Assembly (NCBI GenBank): GCA_017847875.1 | Contig: JAGASN010000033.1 | Coordinates: 1 to 47,207 of the forward strand | Direction of reading: 5' to 3' | Length of the DNA stretch: 47,207 nucleotides | Source of the DNA: Oscillospiraceae bacterium | Lineage (GTDB): Bacteria > Bacillota > Clostridia > Oscillospirales > Ruminococcaceae | Part shown: positions 40,521 through 47,207 of the stretch, in pieces | Numbering within the stretch: position 1 is the first letter of the stretch | Layout of the letters: every line of letters starts with the position of its first letter | Program-made: the position numbers and the translations under genes | The notes under the pieces: model-generated | Seen by the model: only the letters and a program-made list of their open reading frames with translations | The model's database searches: none | Told to the model about the DNA's origin: nothing

Positions 40521-40616
40521 AGCCTCCTCTATTAGGGGAGGTGGCATCACGAAGTGATGACGAAAGGGTGGAAACCCTCTTCAATCAAAAACGGGCGAAC
40601 ACATAGGTGCGCCCCT
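40521..40616 (+). repeat. Two-hairpin repeat copy 11 and GGGCGAACACATAGG element
   Basis: AGCCTCCTCTATTAGGGGAGG, GTGG, stem CATCAC/GTGATG, ACGAAAGGGTGGAAACCC, followed at 40590 by the GGGCGAACACATAGGTGCGCC element. The second stem is again different in sequence. The rest of 40463-40967 is AT-rich with the promoter listed below. Confidence 0.75.
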
Positions 40617-40859
40617 GCATACATTCCGGTATTTCTTTAATATAATGTATTATTTTTTTATAATGTTTTTCCGTAAAAAACAACTGTCCTCTCGTCAAAA
40701 ATGAAAGGAAAACTGCAAAAAAACTGCTTTTTTTAATAAAAACCGACGATTTTATAATAAAAATCCGCAAAAATGCAAAAAATCCTTGAAAACTTGTGGG
40801 CAAAATCAACAAAAAGAAAACCGCCTTATTATATGAAATATAGAACTTTTTAAAATCGG

Positions 40860-40888
40860 TTGAAAAACATTTATCAAAATAGTATCAT
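40860..40888 (+). promoter_or_regulatory. Promoter of the alpha-glucan transport operon
   Basis: TTGAAA (40860-40865), 17-bp spacer, TATCAT (40883-40888); start near 40895. Confidence 0.65.
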
Positions 40889-40897
40889 ATTACGCGA

Positions 40898-40918
40898 GGA
40901 AACGTTGGAATCGTTTCC
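40898..40918. promoter_or_regulatory. LacI-family operator
   Basis: GGAAACG-TTGGAAT-CGTTTCC inverted repeat directly at the transcription start, a repressing position. The LacI-type regulator encoded at 44264 is the obvious ligand-responsive binder; CcpA is an alternative. Confidence 0.65.
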
Positions 40919-40967
40919 AAAAAAATCATGGGTAAAAACCCAAGTTAAAATTTAGGAGGAAAACTAA

Positions 40968-42308
40968 ATGAAAAAGCTTCTTGCAATGCTCATGGCTCTC
41001 GTAATGGTTCTCTCCTTCGCAGCATGCGGCGAAACCCCTGAAGAACCTTCTGATCCCGAAGCACCCGTAGAACCCGGCGAAACCGAAGCAACCGGTTCCG
41101 TTTACTGGCTCAACTTCAAACCCGAATCTGACGAAGTACTTAAAGAACTTGCAGCAAAATACACCGCTGAAACCGGTGTTGAAGTAAAAATCGAAACCGC
41201 TGCTTCCGGTACTTATAACGAAACCCTTACCGCTGAAATGGATAAGAGCGAAGCTCCTACCATCTTCGTAGTCGGTAACCAGGCTGCTGTTGATACCTGG
41301 GGCGATTATTGCCTCGATCTCACCGGCACTGCAATCGCAGACGAACTCAACACCGATGCTTATATGCTCTATGATGCAGACGGCAAACTCTGCTCCATCG
41401 GTTATTGCTATGAATGCTACGGCATCATCGTAAACAATGCTCTTCTTAAAGAAGCTGGCCACGATGTTTCCGAAATCACCAACTTCGAAACCCTCAAAGC
41501 TGTTGTTGAAGACATCACCGCTCGTTCCGAAGAACTCGGCTTCGGCGCATTCACTTCCAACGCAATGGACGGTTCCTCTTCCTGGAGATACACCGGCCAT
41601 ATGATCAACCTCGAATACTACTATGAATACGTAGATGACAACGCAGCATGGGCAAACGGCACTGCAGCTGCTCCCACCCTTACCGGTGCCTACATGAACA
41701 ACTTCCGTAACCTCTATGATCTCGCTGTAGCAAACTCCATCGTTGATCGTAAAGAACTCGCAAACGGCGGTTTCGATGCACAGGCTGAATTTGCAGAAGG
41801 CAAAGCAGTATTCTATGTACAGGGTTCCTGGGAAGCAAGCGGCCTTGAAGGCAAAGGCATGGATCTCTCCACCCTTTCTATGATTCCTTATTACTGCGGC
41901 GTTGAAGGCGAAGAAAAAGCTGGCCTCAACTGCGGTACTGAAAACTATTGGGCAATCAACGGCGATGCTTCTGAAGAAGACATCCAGGCAACCATCGATT
42001 TCATGGTATGGCTCGTAACCGATCCCGAAGCTTCTGAAGCTGCTGTCGGCACCTTCGGCGTAATGCCCTACAAATCTGCTGCTGTTTCCACCAACCCCTT
42101 CCTTGCACAGGCTAACGCATATCTTGCAGACGGCTGCTACAACATGGCTTGGATCACCAACTTCCAGCCCAACGTTGACGCATACCGCGCAACCGCTGTA
42201 AACGCACTTAACGCTTACAACGCAGATCCTACCGATGCAAACTGGGCAACTGTTGTAACCGCATTCATCGACGGTTGGGCAGTACAGTATCAGGCAGTAA
42301 ACGGCTGA
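40968..42308 (+). CDS. Sugar ABC substrate-binding lipoprotein (MalE-like)
   Basis: 446 residues, lipoprotein signal ending LSFAAC, then an acidic proline-rich tether (ETPEEPSDPEAPVEPGETEA) and a family-1 solute-binding domain beginning GSVYWLNFKPESDEVLKELA. GYCYECYGIIVNNALLKEAG, FAEGKAVFYVQGSWEASGLE and FGVMPYKS are typical of disaccharide and maltodextrin binders. Very biased codons (GCA, GTA, CTC, AAC) point to high expression. Followed by a hairpin terminator that should keep the permease mRNA level lower. With MalQ nearby the ligand is probably an alpha-glucan oligosaccharide. Site AGGAGG. Confidence 0.9.
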   Translation: MKKLLAMLMALVMVLSFAACGETPEEPSDPEAPVEPGETEATGSVYWLNFKPESDEVLKELAAKYTAETGVEVKIETAASGTYNETLTAEMDKSEAPTIFVVGNQAAVDTWGDYCLDLTGTAIADELNTDAYMLYDADGKLCSIGYCYECYGIIVNNALLKEAGHDVSEITNFETLKAVVEDITARSEELGFGAFTSNAMDGSSSWRYTGHMINLEYYYEYVDDNAAWANGTAAAPTLTGAYMNNFRNLYDLAVANSIVDRKELANGGFDAQAEFAEGKAVFYVQGSWEASGLEGKGMDLSTLSMIPYYCGVEGEEKAGLNCGTENYWAINGDASEEDIQATIDFMVWLVTDPEASEAAVGTFGVMPYKSAAVSTNPFLAQANAYLADGCYNMAWITNFQPNVDAYRATAVNALNAYNADPTDANWATVVTAFIDGWAVQYQAVNG

Positions 42309-42350
42309 TTTTAATTAGCGACAATTTCAAAGCAGTTTCGCTTTGATCGA

Positions 42351-42384
42351 ACGGAGCGAGCTTTTTGGCTCGCTCCGTTTTTGC
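42351..42384 (+). terminator. Intra-operon hairpin after the MalE-like gene
   Basis: ACGGAGCGAGC / GCTCGCTCCGT stem with a six-base loop, then TTTTTGC. Probably a partial terminator that lowers permease expression relative to the binding protein. Confidence 0.83.
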
Positions 42385-42460
42385 TATATCATTGTTGAGG
42401 CCCCATGAAGCCGAAACAGTGACCTTTTTAAATTCGATTAGCAGGAGTTGAAGCAAAAAA

Positions 42461-43372
42461 ATGAAACGCTCACACGACAGCGCGGCGGTAAACAGCGATA
42501 TGATCCGCAAGCCGATCCAGCGTTGGGCACCACTTTTCCTTGTTCCGATGTTTGCGGCATTTCTCATCGGATTCGTATGGCCCTTCTTCCATGGTCTTTT
42601 CCTCTCTTTCTGCAAGTTCAAGACCACCAGTAAATGGGAATGGGTCGGACTTTCCAACTATGAAAAAGCTCTCGCGGACGAAAGCTTTATCTATTCCTTC
42701 GGATTCACCGCGGTTTTCGCGATTGTTTCCCTTGTGCTCATAAACGTGTTTGCGTTTGCTGTTGCTTATGCTCTCACTCAGAAAATAAAAGGCGCGAACC
42801 TTTTCAGAACCGTTTTCTTTATGCCGAACCTCATCGGCGGTATCGTCCTCGGTTATATCTGGAGCATGATTTTTGACGGATTCCTCGGTTATTACCAGAC
42901 TTCCATTCTTATGGATAAAGAATGGGGCTTCTGGGGTCTTATAATTCTGACCTGCTGGCAACAGATAGGTTATATGATGATCATTTATATTGCGGGCCTC
43001 CAGGCTGTTCCGGAAGATATGCTCGAAGCAGCAAAAATCGACGGCGCAAACGGCTGGCAGACTCTTTTCAAAGTCACCATTCCGAACGTTATGCCCTCCA
43101 TCACCATCTGCACCTTCCTTTCCCTTACCAACGGATTCAAGCTCTTCGACCAGAACATCGCTCTTACCGGCGGTTATCCCTATCTCATCAACCCGGACGG
43201 CACTTCCGTACATACAACCGAAATGCTTGCCCTCAACATTTATAACACCTTCTATGTCGGCGCAAACACCCGCGGTGTTGCCCAGGCAAAAGCGGTTCTT
43301 TTCTTCATTCTCGTTGCAACCCTGGCAATTGCCCAGCTTACCGCAACCCGTAAAAAGGAGGTACAGCAGTAA
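42461..43372 (+). CDS. Sugar ABC permease, MalF/UgpA-like
   Basis: 303 residues, six helices, preceded by a short cytosolic N-terminus (KPIQRWAPLFLVPMFAAFLI opens the first helix). EAA loop EAAKIDGANGWQTLFKVTIP. FRTVFFMPNLIGGIVLGYIW is typical of the MalF/UgpA class. Ribosome site AGGAG is about 13 bp upstream, longer than usual. Its stop overlaps the next start (TAATG). Confidence 0.9.
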   Translation: MKRSHDSAAVNSDMIRKPIQRWAPLFLVPMFAAFLIGFVWPFFHGLFLSFCKFKTTSKWEWVGLSNYEKALADESFIYSFGFTAVFAIVSLVLINVFAFAVAYALTQKIKGANLFRTVFFMPNLIGGIVLGYIWSMIFDGFLGYYQTSILMDKEWGFWGLIILTCWQQIGYMMIIYIAGLQAVPEDMLEAAKIDGANGWQTLFKVTIPNVMPSITICTFLSLTNGFKLFDQNIALTGGYPYLINPDGTSVHTTEMLALNIYNTFYVGANTRGVAQAKAVLFFILVATLAIAQLTATRKKEVQQ

Positions 43373-44226
43373 TGAAAGGCGTTTTCCAGAAAGAAAAATT
43401 CGGAAAAACTCTTACAACCGTTCTGTTCACCGTTCTCTCCGTTATTTATGTTTTCCCGGTGCTCATGGTTGTTATCAACTCTTTTAAAAAGAACACCTTC
43501 GTTAAAACCGATACCTTCGGAATTCCCACCGGAGAAAGCCATGCCGGTTTTGATAACTTCATCAACGGAATGACCTTCGGCGGTTATCCTTTTTCAAAAT
43601 CCGTTCTTTACAGCATCATTATCACAATTCTCGGAACAATTCTCATTCTTCTCTTCACTTCCATGGCCGCATGGTATATCTCCCGTGTGGATTCCCTTGC
43701 CTGCAGAATCGTTTATTACGGCTGCGTATTCTCCATGGTCGTTCCTTTCCAGATGGTAATGTTCACCCTTTCCAAAACCGCAGATACCCTTAAACTCAAC
43801 ACCCCCTGGACCATTCCGGTAATTTATCTCGGCTTCGGTGCAGGTCTTGCTGTTTTCATGTTCGTCGGCTTTGTAAAAGGAATCCCGCTTGATATCGAAG
43901 AAGCTGCCGCCATCGACGGCTGCAACCCTTTCCGTACATATTTCAGTGTTGTTCTCCCGATGATGAAACCCACCATGATCTCCGTTGCGATCCTTGAAAT
44001 CATGTGGATCTGGAACGACTATCTTCTTCCCTATCTTGTTCTCGACCGTACCGAATATAAGACCATTCCGATCCATATCCAGTACCTCAAGGGAAGCTAC
44101 GGAACCGTTGACCTCGGCGCAACAATGGCGCTTATCCTTCTCAGCATTATCCCCGTAATCATCTTCTATCTCACCTGCCAGAAACATATCATCAAAGGTG
44201 TTGCCGCGGGCGCAGTAAAAGGCTGA
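43372..44226 (+). CDS. Sugar ABC permease, MalG/UgpE-like
   Basis: 284 residues, six helices. EAA loop EEAAAIDGCNPFRTYFSVVL; SMAAWYISRVDSLACRIVYY and ILEIMWIWNDYLLPYLVL are typical of MalG-type permeases. Forms the channel with the upstream permease, coupled by a one-base overlap. The ATPase is supplied by the malK-like gene across the divergent promoter region. Confidence 0.9.
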   Translation: MKGVFQKEKFGKTLTTVLFTVLSVIYVFPVLMVVINSFKKNTFVKTDTFGIPTGESHAGFDNFINGMTFGGYPFSKSVLYSIIITILGTILILLFTSMAAWYISRVDSLACRIVYYGCVFSMVVPFQMVMFTLSKTADTLKLNTPWTIPVIYLGFGAGLAVFMFVGFVKGIPLDIEEAAAIDGCNPFRTYFSVVLPMMKPTMISVAILEIMWIWNDYLLPYLVLDRTEYKTIPIHIQYLKGSYGTVDLGATMALILLSIIPVIIFYLTCQKHIIKGVAAGAVKG

Positions 44227-44263
44227 TTTTTAATTAAAAACATATCGGAAAGGAGGCGCCGCT

Positions 44264-45268
44264 TTGACCATAAAAGATCTTGCGAAAAAAACCGGATACG
44301 GTGTTGCAACCGTTTCGCGCGTTCTCAACAACCACCCTAACGTAAGCGAAAAAGCCCGTAAGGCAATTCTCAAAGCGGTTGAAGAAAGCGGTTTTCAGAT
44401 CAACGATAACGCAAAACAGCTTAAGCAGAAAATCGCAACCTCGATTCTTGTGGTCGTAAAAGGCACCTCCAACGAAATGTTCGGTTCCCTTGTGGAAATA
44501 ATTCAAAGCGAAGTCGCAAAAACCGATTATCCCCTGATTGTTGACTATATCGATGAGGACGATAACGAAGTTCTTCGGGCGGTGCGCCTTTGCCGCGAAA
44601 AAAAGCCCCTCGGAATTTTAATGCTCGGGGGCAACATGGACCATTTCCTTTCCGATTTTGATAAAATCGAAGTTCCCTGCGTCCTTGTTTCAAGCGATGC
44701 TTCAAACCTTCCTTTCAAAAACCTTTCAAGCGTTTCCACCGATGACCGCTTTGCGGCAAAATGCGTAATGGATTCGCTTATCGAAATGGGCCACAGAAGA
44801 TTTGCAATCGTCGGCGGCGATAAGGATACTTCCGATACCGGACGTCTGCGTTACGAAGGCTGTCTCGATTCCTGCCTCGAGCACGGCATTGATTTCGATA
44901 AAGAAAAAGACTATATCGGCGTCCGTTTTTCCTATCAGGACGGTTACGACGCAACCTGCCTTCTTTTGAGGAACAAAAGGAACTTCACGGCGCTTTTTGC
45001 CGCCGCGGACGTAATGGCGATCGGCGCCATAAGAGCAATCAACGATAACGGCCTTCGGGTTCCGGAAGATATTTCCGTTGTCGGTTTTGACGGCCTTTTG
45101 CTGAGTTCCTTCCTTGTTCCAAAGCTCAGCACCGTGGAACAGTCCGTCAGAAAAATGGCGGTGAGAAGTGTCGAAATCATTCTCGACTGCATCGAAAACG
45201 GTGCGGTTCCAAGGCACGAAACCGTTCCTTTTGCGCTTCGCCTTCGCGAAAGCACAAAGAAAATTTGA
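44264..45268 (+). CDS. LacI-family transcriptional regulator
   Basis: 334 residues starting at TTG (44264), fixed by AAGGAGG 7 bp upstream and by the family start MTIKDLAKKTGYGVATVSRV. The N-terminal helix-turn-helix and hinge are followed by a periplasmic-binding-like effector domain with the C-terminal PEDISVVGFDGLLLSS. It probably senses an alpha-glucan sugar and represses from the GGAAACG-N7-CGTTTCC site at 40898. The hinge reads AKQLKQKI instead of the usual A-x-x-L, and the effector-domain start is VVVKGTSNEMF, slightly atypical. Confidence 0.9.
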   Translation: MTIKDLAKKTGYGVATVSRVLNNHPNVSEKARKAILKAVEESGFQINDNAKQLKQKIATSILVVVKGTSNEMFGSLVEIIQSEVAKTDYPLIVDYIDEDDNEVLRAVRLCREKKPLGILMLGGNMDHFLSDFDKIEVPCVLVSSDASNLPFKNLSSVSTDDRFAAKCVMDSLIEMGHRRFAIVGGDKDTSDTGRLRYEGCLDSCLEHGIDFDKEKDYIGVRFSYQDGYDATCLLLRNKRNFTALFAAADVMAIGAIRAINDNGLRVPEDISVVGFDGLLLSSFLVPKLSTVEQSVRKMAVRSVEIILDCIENGAVPRHETVPFALRLRESTKKI

Positions 45269-45306
45269 CCAAAAGCAAAATTTAATATAAGGAGCTTTTC
45301 CGAAAA

Positions 45307-46779
45307 ATGAGAGAAAGCGGAATATTGATGCATATTTCCTCTCTTCCGGGTCCTTACGGAATCGGAACCATGGGAAAAAATGCTTTTGAATTTGTGGATT
45401 TTCTTGAAAAATCCGGTCAGCGGGTATGGCAGATTTTGCCGCTTAGCCCAACGGGCTATGGCGATTCGCCTTATCAGTCCTGCTCTGCCTTTGCCGGAAA
45501 CCACTATCTCATCGACCTGGAAACTCTGATAGATAGCGGCCTTCTTGAAAAACAGGAGGCTGAATCTTTTTTCTGGGGAAATAACGAAGAAAAAGTGGAT
45601 TTCGGCGCGCTTTATGAAAACAGAAGCAGGGTTCTTCGCCTTGCTTTCAGCCGTTTTGTTCCGAACGAAAAATATAATAAATTTGTTTCCGAAAACGAAA
45701 AATGGCTTTCGGAATATGCTCTTTTCACCGCAATAAAGGATTCTTTGGGCGGAAAACCCTGGACCGAATGGCCGAAGGAACTTCGCCTTCGGGAGGGAAA
45801 AGCCCTTGCCGAAAAGCGCGAAGAACTGAGCGAAGATATTGCTTTCAGATATTTTCTCCAGTTCGAATTTTTCTCCCAATGGGAAAAACTCCGGGGCTAC
45901 GCCAACGAAAAGGGAATAAAAGTCGTCGGAGATATTCCGATCTATGTTCCGCTGGATTCCGCGGATGTCTGGGCGGAGCCGGGAGAATTCCTTCTTGATA
46001 AAAACCTTTCGCCAAAATGCGTTGCGGGCTGTCCTCCGGATTCCTTCAGCGCGGACGGTCAGCTTTGGGGAAACCCGATTTATGATTGGGAAAAAATGAA
46101 AAAAAGCGGCTTTGCCTGGTGGATAAAACGCCTCGGCGCCGCAAAACATATGTATGACATAGTCCGTTTTGACCATTTCCGCGGATTCGAAAGCTATTGG
46201 TCAATTCCCGCCGGAGATAAAACCGCAATGAACGGACATTGGGAAAAAGGCCCCGGAATGGATTTTATAAACGCAATAAAATCCGCCCTTCCGGAAATCG
46301 ATTTCATCGCCGAAGACCTTGGCTTTGTAACTCCGGAAGTCCGGAAGCTCCAGGAAGATTCCGGCTATCCGGGAATGAAAGTTATGCAGTTTGCTTTCGA
46401 TTCCCGTGAGGAAGGAAACTATCTTCCCCATACCTATCCGGAAAACTCCGTTGTATATTCCGGAACCCACGATAACCCGACCCTTGTCCAGTGGCTTTCC
46501 GAAGTTGCGGAAAGCGACCTTTCCGAAGGAAAGGCCTATCTCGGCCTTAGCGAGGAAGAAGGCCTTGCGAAGGGTCTTATCCGCGGCTGTATGGCTTCAA
46601 TAAGCCGCCTTTGCGTAATTTCAATGCAGGATTACCTTGAACTTGGAAAAGAAGCCAGAATGAATTTTCCGGGAACTCTTTCGGACGCAAACTGGACATG
46701 GCGCGCAAAACAAGGCTTTTTGACCGAAGAACTTTCCGGTTATATTCTTGAAATCACAAAGCGCTTCGGCAGAATTTAA
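45307..46779 (+). CDS. malQ: 4-alpha-glucanotransferase MalQ
   Basis: A 490-residue GH77 amylomaltase, moving glucan chains between maltooligosaccharides and releasing glucose. Signatures: GILMHISSLPGPYGIGTMGK, PLSPTGYGDSPYQSCSAFAG, VGDIPIYVPLDSADVWAEPG, the nucleophile region VRFDHFRGFESYW, the acid/base IAEDLGFVTPEV and SGTHDNPTLVQWL. Length is standard. It follows the lacI gene by 38 bp (site AAGGAG) and makes sense of the importer: imported maltodextrins are processed here. Terminated at 46787. Confidence 0.96.
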   Translation: MRESGILMHISSLPGPYGIGTMGKNAFEFVDFLEKSGQRVWQILPLSPTGYGDSPYQSCSAFAGNHYLIDLETLIDSGLLEKQEAESFFWGNNEEKVDFGALYENRSRVLRLAFSRFVPNEKYNKFVSENEKWLSEYALFTAIKDSLGGKPWTEWPKELRLREGKALAEKREELSEDIAFRYFLQFEFFSQWEKLRGYANEKGIKVVGDIPIYVPLDSADVWAEPGEFLLDKNLSPKCVAGCPPDSFSADGQLWGNPIYDWEKMKKSGFAWWIKRLGAAKHMYDIVRFDHFRGFESYWSIPAGDKTAMNGHWEKGPGMDFINAIKSALPEIDFIAEDLGFVTPEVRKLQEDSGYPGMKVMQFAFDSREEGNYLPHTYPENSVVYSGTHDNPTLVQWLSEVAESDLSEGKAYLGLSEEEGLAKGLIRGCMASISRLCVISMQDYLELGKEARMNFPGTLSDANWTWRAKQGFLTEELSGYILEITKRFGRI

Positions 46780-46786
46780 CAAAAAC

Positions 46787-46815
46787 AAAAAAGGCACCCG
46801 CAGGGTGCCTTTTTT
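46787..46815 (+). terminator. Terminator of the alpha-glucan locus
   Basis: AAAAAAGGCACCC-GCA-GGGTGCCTTTTTT, followed by a TGCATAATGC-type repeat (46816-46845). Confidence 0.92.
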
Positions 46816-46845
46816 AATGCAGAATGCAAAGTGCATAATGCAAAA
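46816..46845 (+). repeat. TGCATAATGC-type short repeat, second copy
   Basis: AATGCAGAATGCAAAGTGCA then TAATGCAAAATT, closely matching 2442-2477 and again directly after a terminator. Confidence 0.7.
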
Positions 46846-46862
46846 TTAAAAGGGGGAATAAA

Positions 46863-46911
46863 AGCCTCACATATCAGGGGAGGTGTCTGCGAAGCAGACG
46901 GAAGGGTGGAA
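46863..46911 (+). repeat. Two-hairpin intergenic repeat, copy 12
   Basis: AGCCTCACATATCAGGGGAGG (first stem weakened), GTGTCTGCGAAGCAGACGG, AAGGGTGGAAA. Confidence 0.75.
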
Positions 46912-46963
46912 AAACATTCCCGAAGGAAAGGTGACAATGAAGGATTAATGTCCAATGAATAAC

Positions 46964-46986
46964 GGGCGGATAATATCCGCCCCTAC
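46964..46986 (+). repeat. GGGCGGATAATATCCGCCCC element
   Basis: A perfect inverted repeat GGGCGGATA/TATCCGCCC. Related flanks occur at 7-31, 182-205, 32396 and 36016. Confidence 0.7.
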
Positions 46987-47018
46987 AAAATTTAACCGGT
47001 AAATAAATGCACCAAATA

Positions 47019-47047
47019 AAAAAGACGCCGGATGGCATCTTTTTTAT
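47019..47047. terminator. Terminator near the right end
   Basis: AAAAAAGACGCC-GGAT-GGCATCTTTTTT with one mismatch pair. No gene in 46846-47207 needs it, so it may end a leftward gene beyond the window. Confidence 0.65.
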
Positions 47048-47074
47048 TTGAATTAGTTTGATAATAATGCTACG

Positions 47075-47154
47075 GTTTCAAAAGGTTTCATTTGGTTTCA
47101 CTCAAAAAATGAAACTATTAAGCGGGAAGTGAAACGCTCTTTTAGGACTGAAAC
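47075..47154. repeat. Phased GTTTCA / TGAAAC array
   Basis: GGTTTCA occurs three times at exactly 10-bp steps (GTTTCA at 47075, 47085, 47095), then TGAAAC three times on the opposite strand (47110, 47130, 47149; steps of 20 and 19). Six copies of one hexamer in 80 bp, helically phased, suggest a cooperative protein-binding array such as an operator, an iteron-like origin or an integration site. No gene is visible here. Confidence 0.7.
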
Positions 47155-47207
47155 TATGCTAATCAGTTTGTCAAACCTGCTAATAAAAAGCAAGTACTTT
47201 TTTCAAA

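Noticed and set aside
41..46911. CRISPR array
   Set aside because: The repeats are dispersed singly, contain hairpins and lack regular spacers; no cas genes are present.

Overview
The window reads as chromosome of an anaerobic, fermentative Bacillota, probably class Clostridia near the Oscillospirales or Lachnospirales. This rests on sigma-A promoters and AGGAGG ribosome sites, a G5/3D wall protein, TtcA, TrmL and SecA of clostridial type, a GGGtGRT protein pair, a glycyl-radical enzyme and the style of its intergenic repeats. No species can be named, and I see no rRNA, tRNA or CRISPR.

Layout. 1-4.6 kb holds small housekeeping genes (YabE-like G5/3D protein, GNAT, GIY-YIG, small membrane protein, P-loop kinase-like, TtcA) separated by repeats. 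4.6-7.9 kb is a leftward secA-trmL operon. 8.1-25.8 kb is a catabolic island: a cupin; an ABC importer of sulfonate/taurine type (lipoprotein, two different permeases, two different ATPases); a zinc alcohol dehydrogenase; a glycyl-radical activase; a glycyl-radical enzyme (GRE); an AEC transporter; a TauE/SafE exporter; and a beta-hydroxyacid-dehydrogenase-like enzyme. Converging on these are a phosphate acyltransferase, a CoA-acylating aldehyde dehydrogenase and a butyrate-kinase-family kinase, with a divergent PucR/CdaR-type regulator. 26.2-28.0 kb is an iron-sulfur scaffold-like protein plus GGGtGRT protein. 28.1-29.75 kb is a Fic gene bracketed by a 234-bp direct duplication. 29.8-31.1 kb is the CCA-adding enzyme. 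31.3-35.8 kb is a TrpXYZ-like ABC system with two near-identical lipoproteins, the second behind an apparent leader-peptide attenuator. 36.2-39.0 kb is a leftward operon (TSCPD protein, RlmA-like methyltransferase, two DUF1294-type membrane proteins, a shortened galactokinase homologue). 39.0-46.8 kb is an alpha-glucan uptake and use locus (MalK/MsmK, MalE-, MalF- and MalG-like proteins, LacI regulator, MalQ). The right end carries a striking GTTTCA array.

How the island may work (inference): the ABC importer brings in a small, probably sulfonated, compound. The dehydrogenases interconvert alcohol and aldehyde or keto forms. The GRE cleaves the substrate to an aldehyde, with sulfite leaving through the TauE/SafE protein if a C-S bond is broken. 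The acylating dehydrogenase, acyltransferase and kinase then turn the aldehyde into acyl-CoA, acyl-phosphate and acid plus ATP. The substrate is unknown; isethionate- or dihydroxypropanesulfonate-like compounds and non-sulfonated diols are the alternatives.

Intergenic DNA outside the island is full of a two-hairpin repeat family whose second stem changes sequence but keeps pairing. No copy lies between about 4.45 and 28.0 kb, which supports the island having a separate history.
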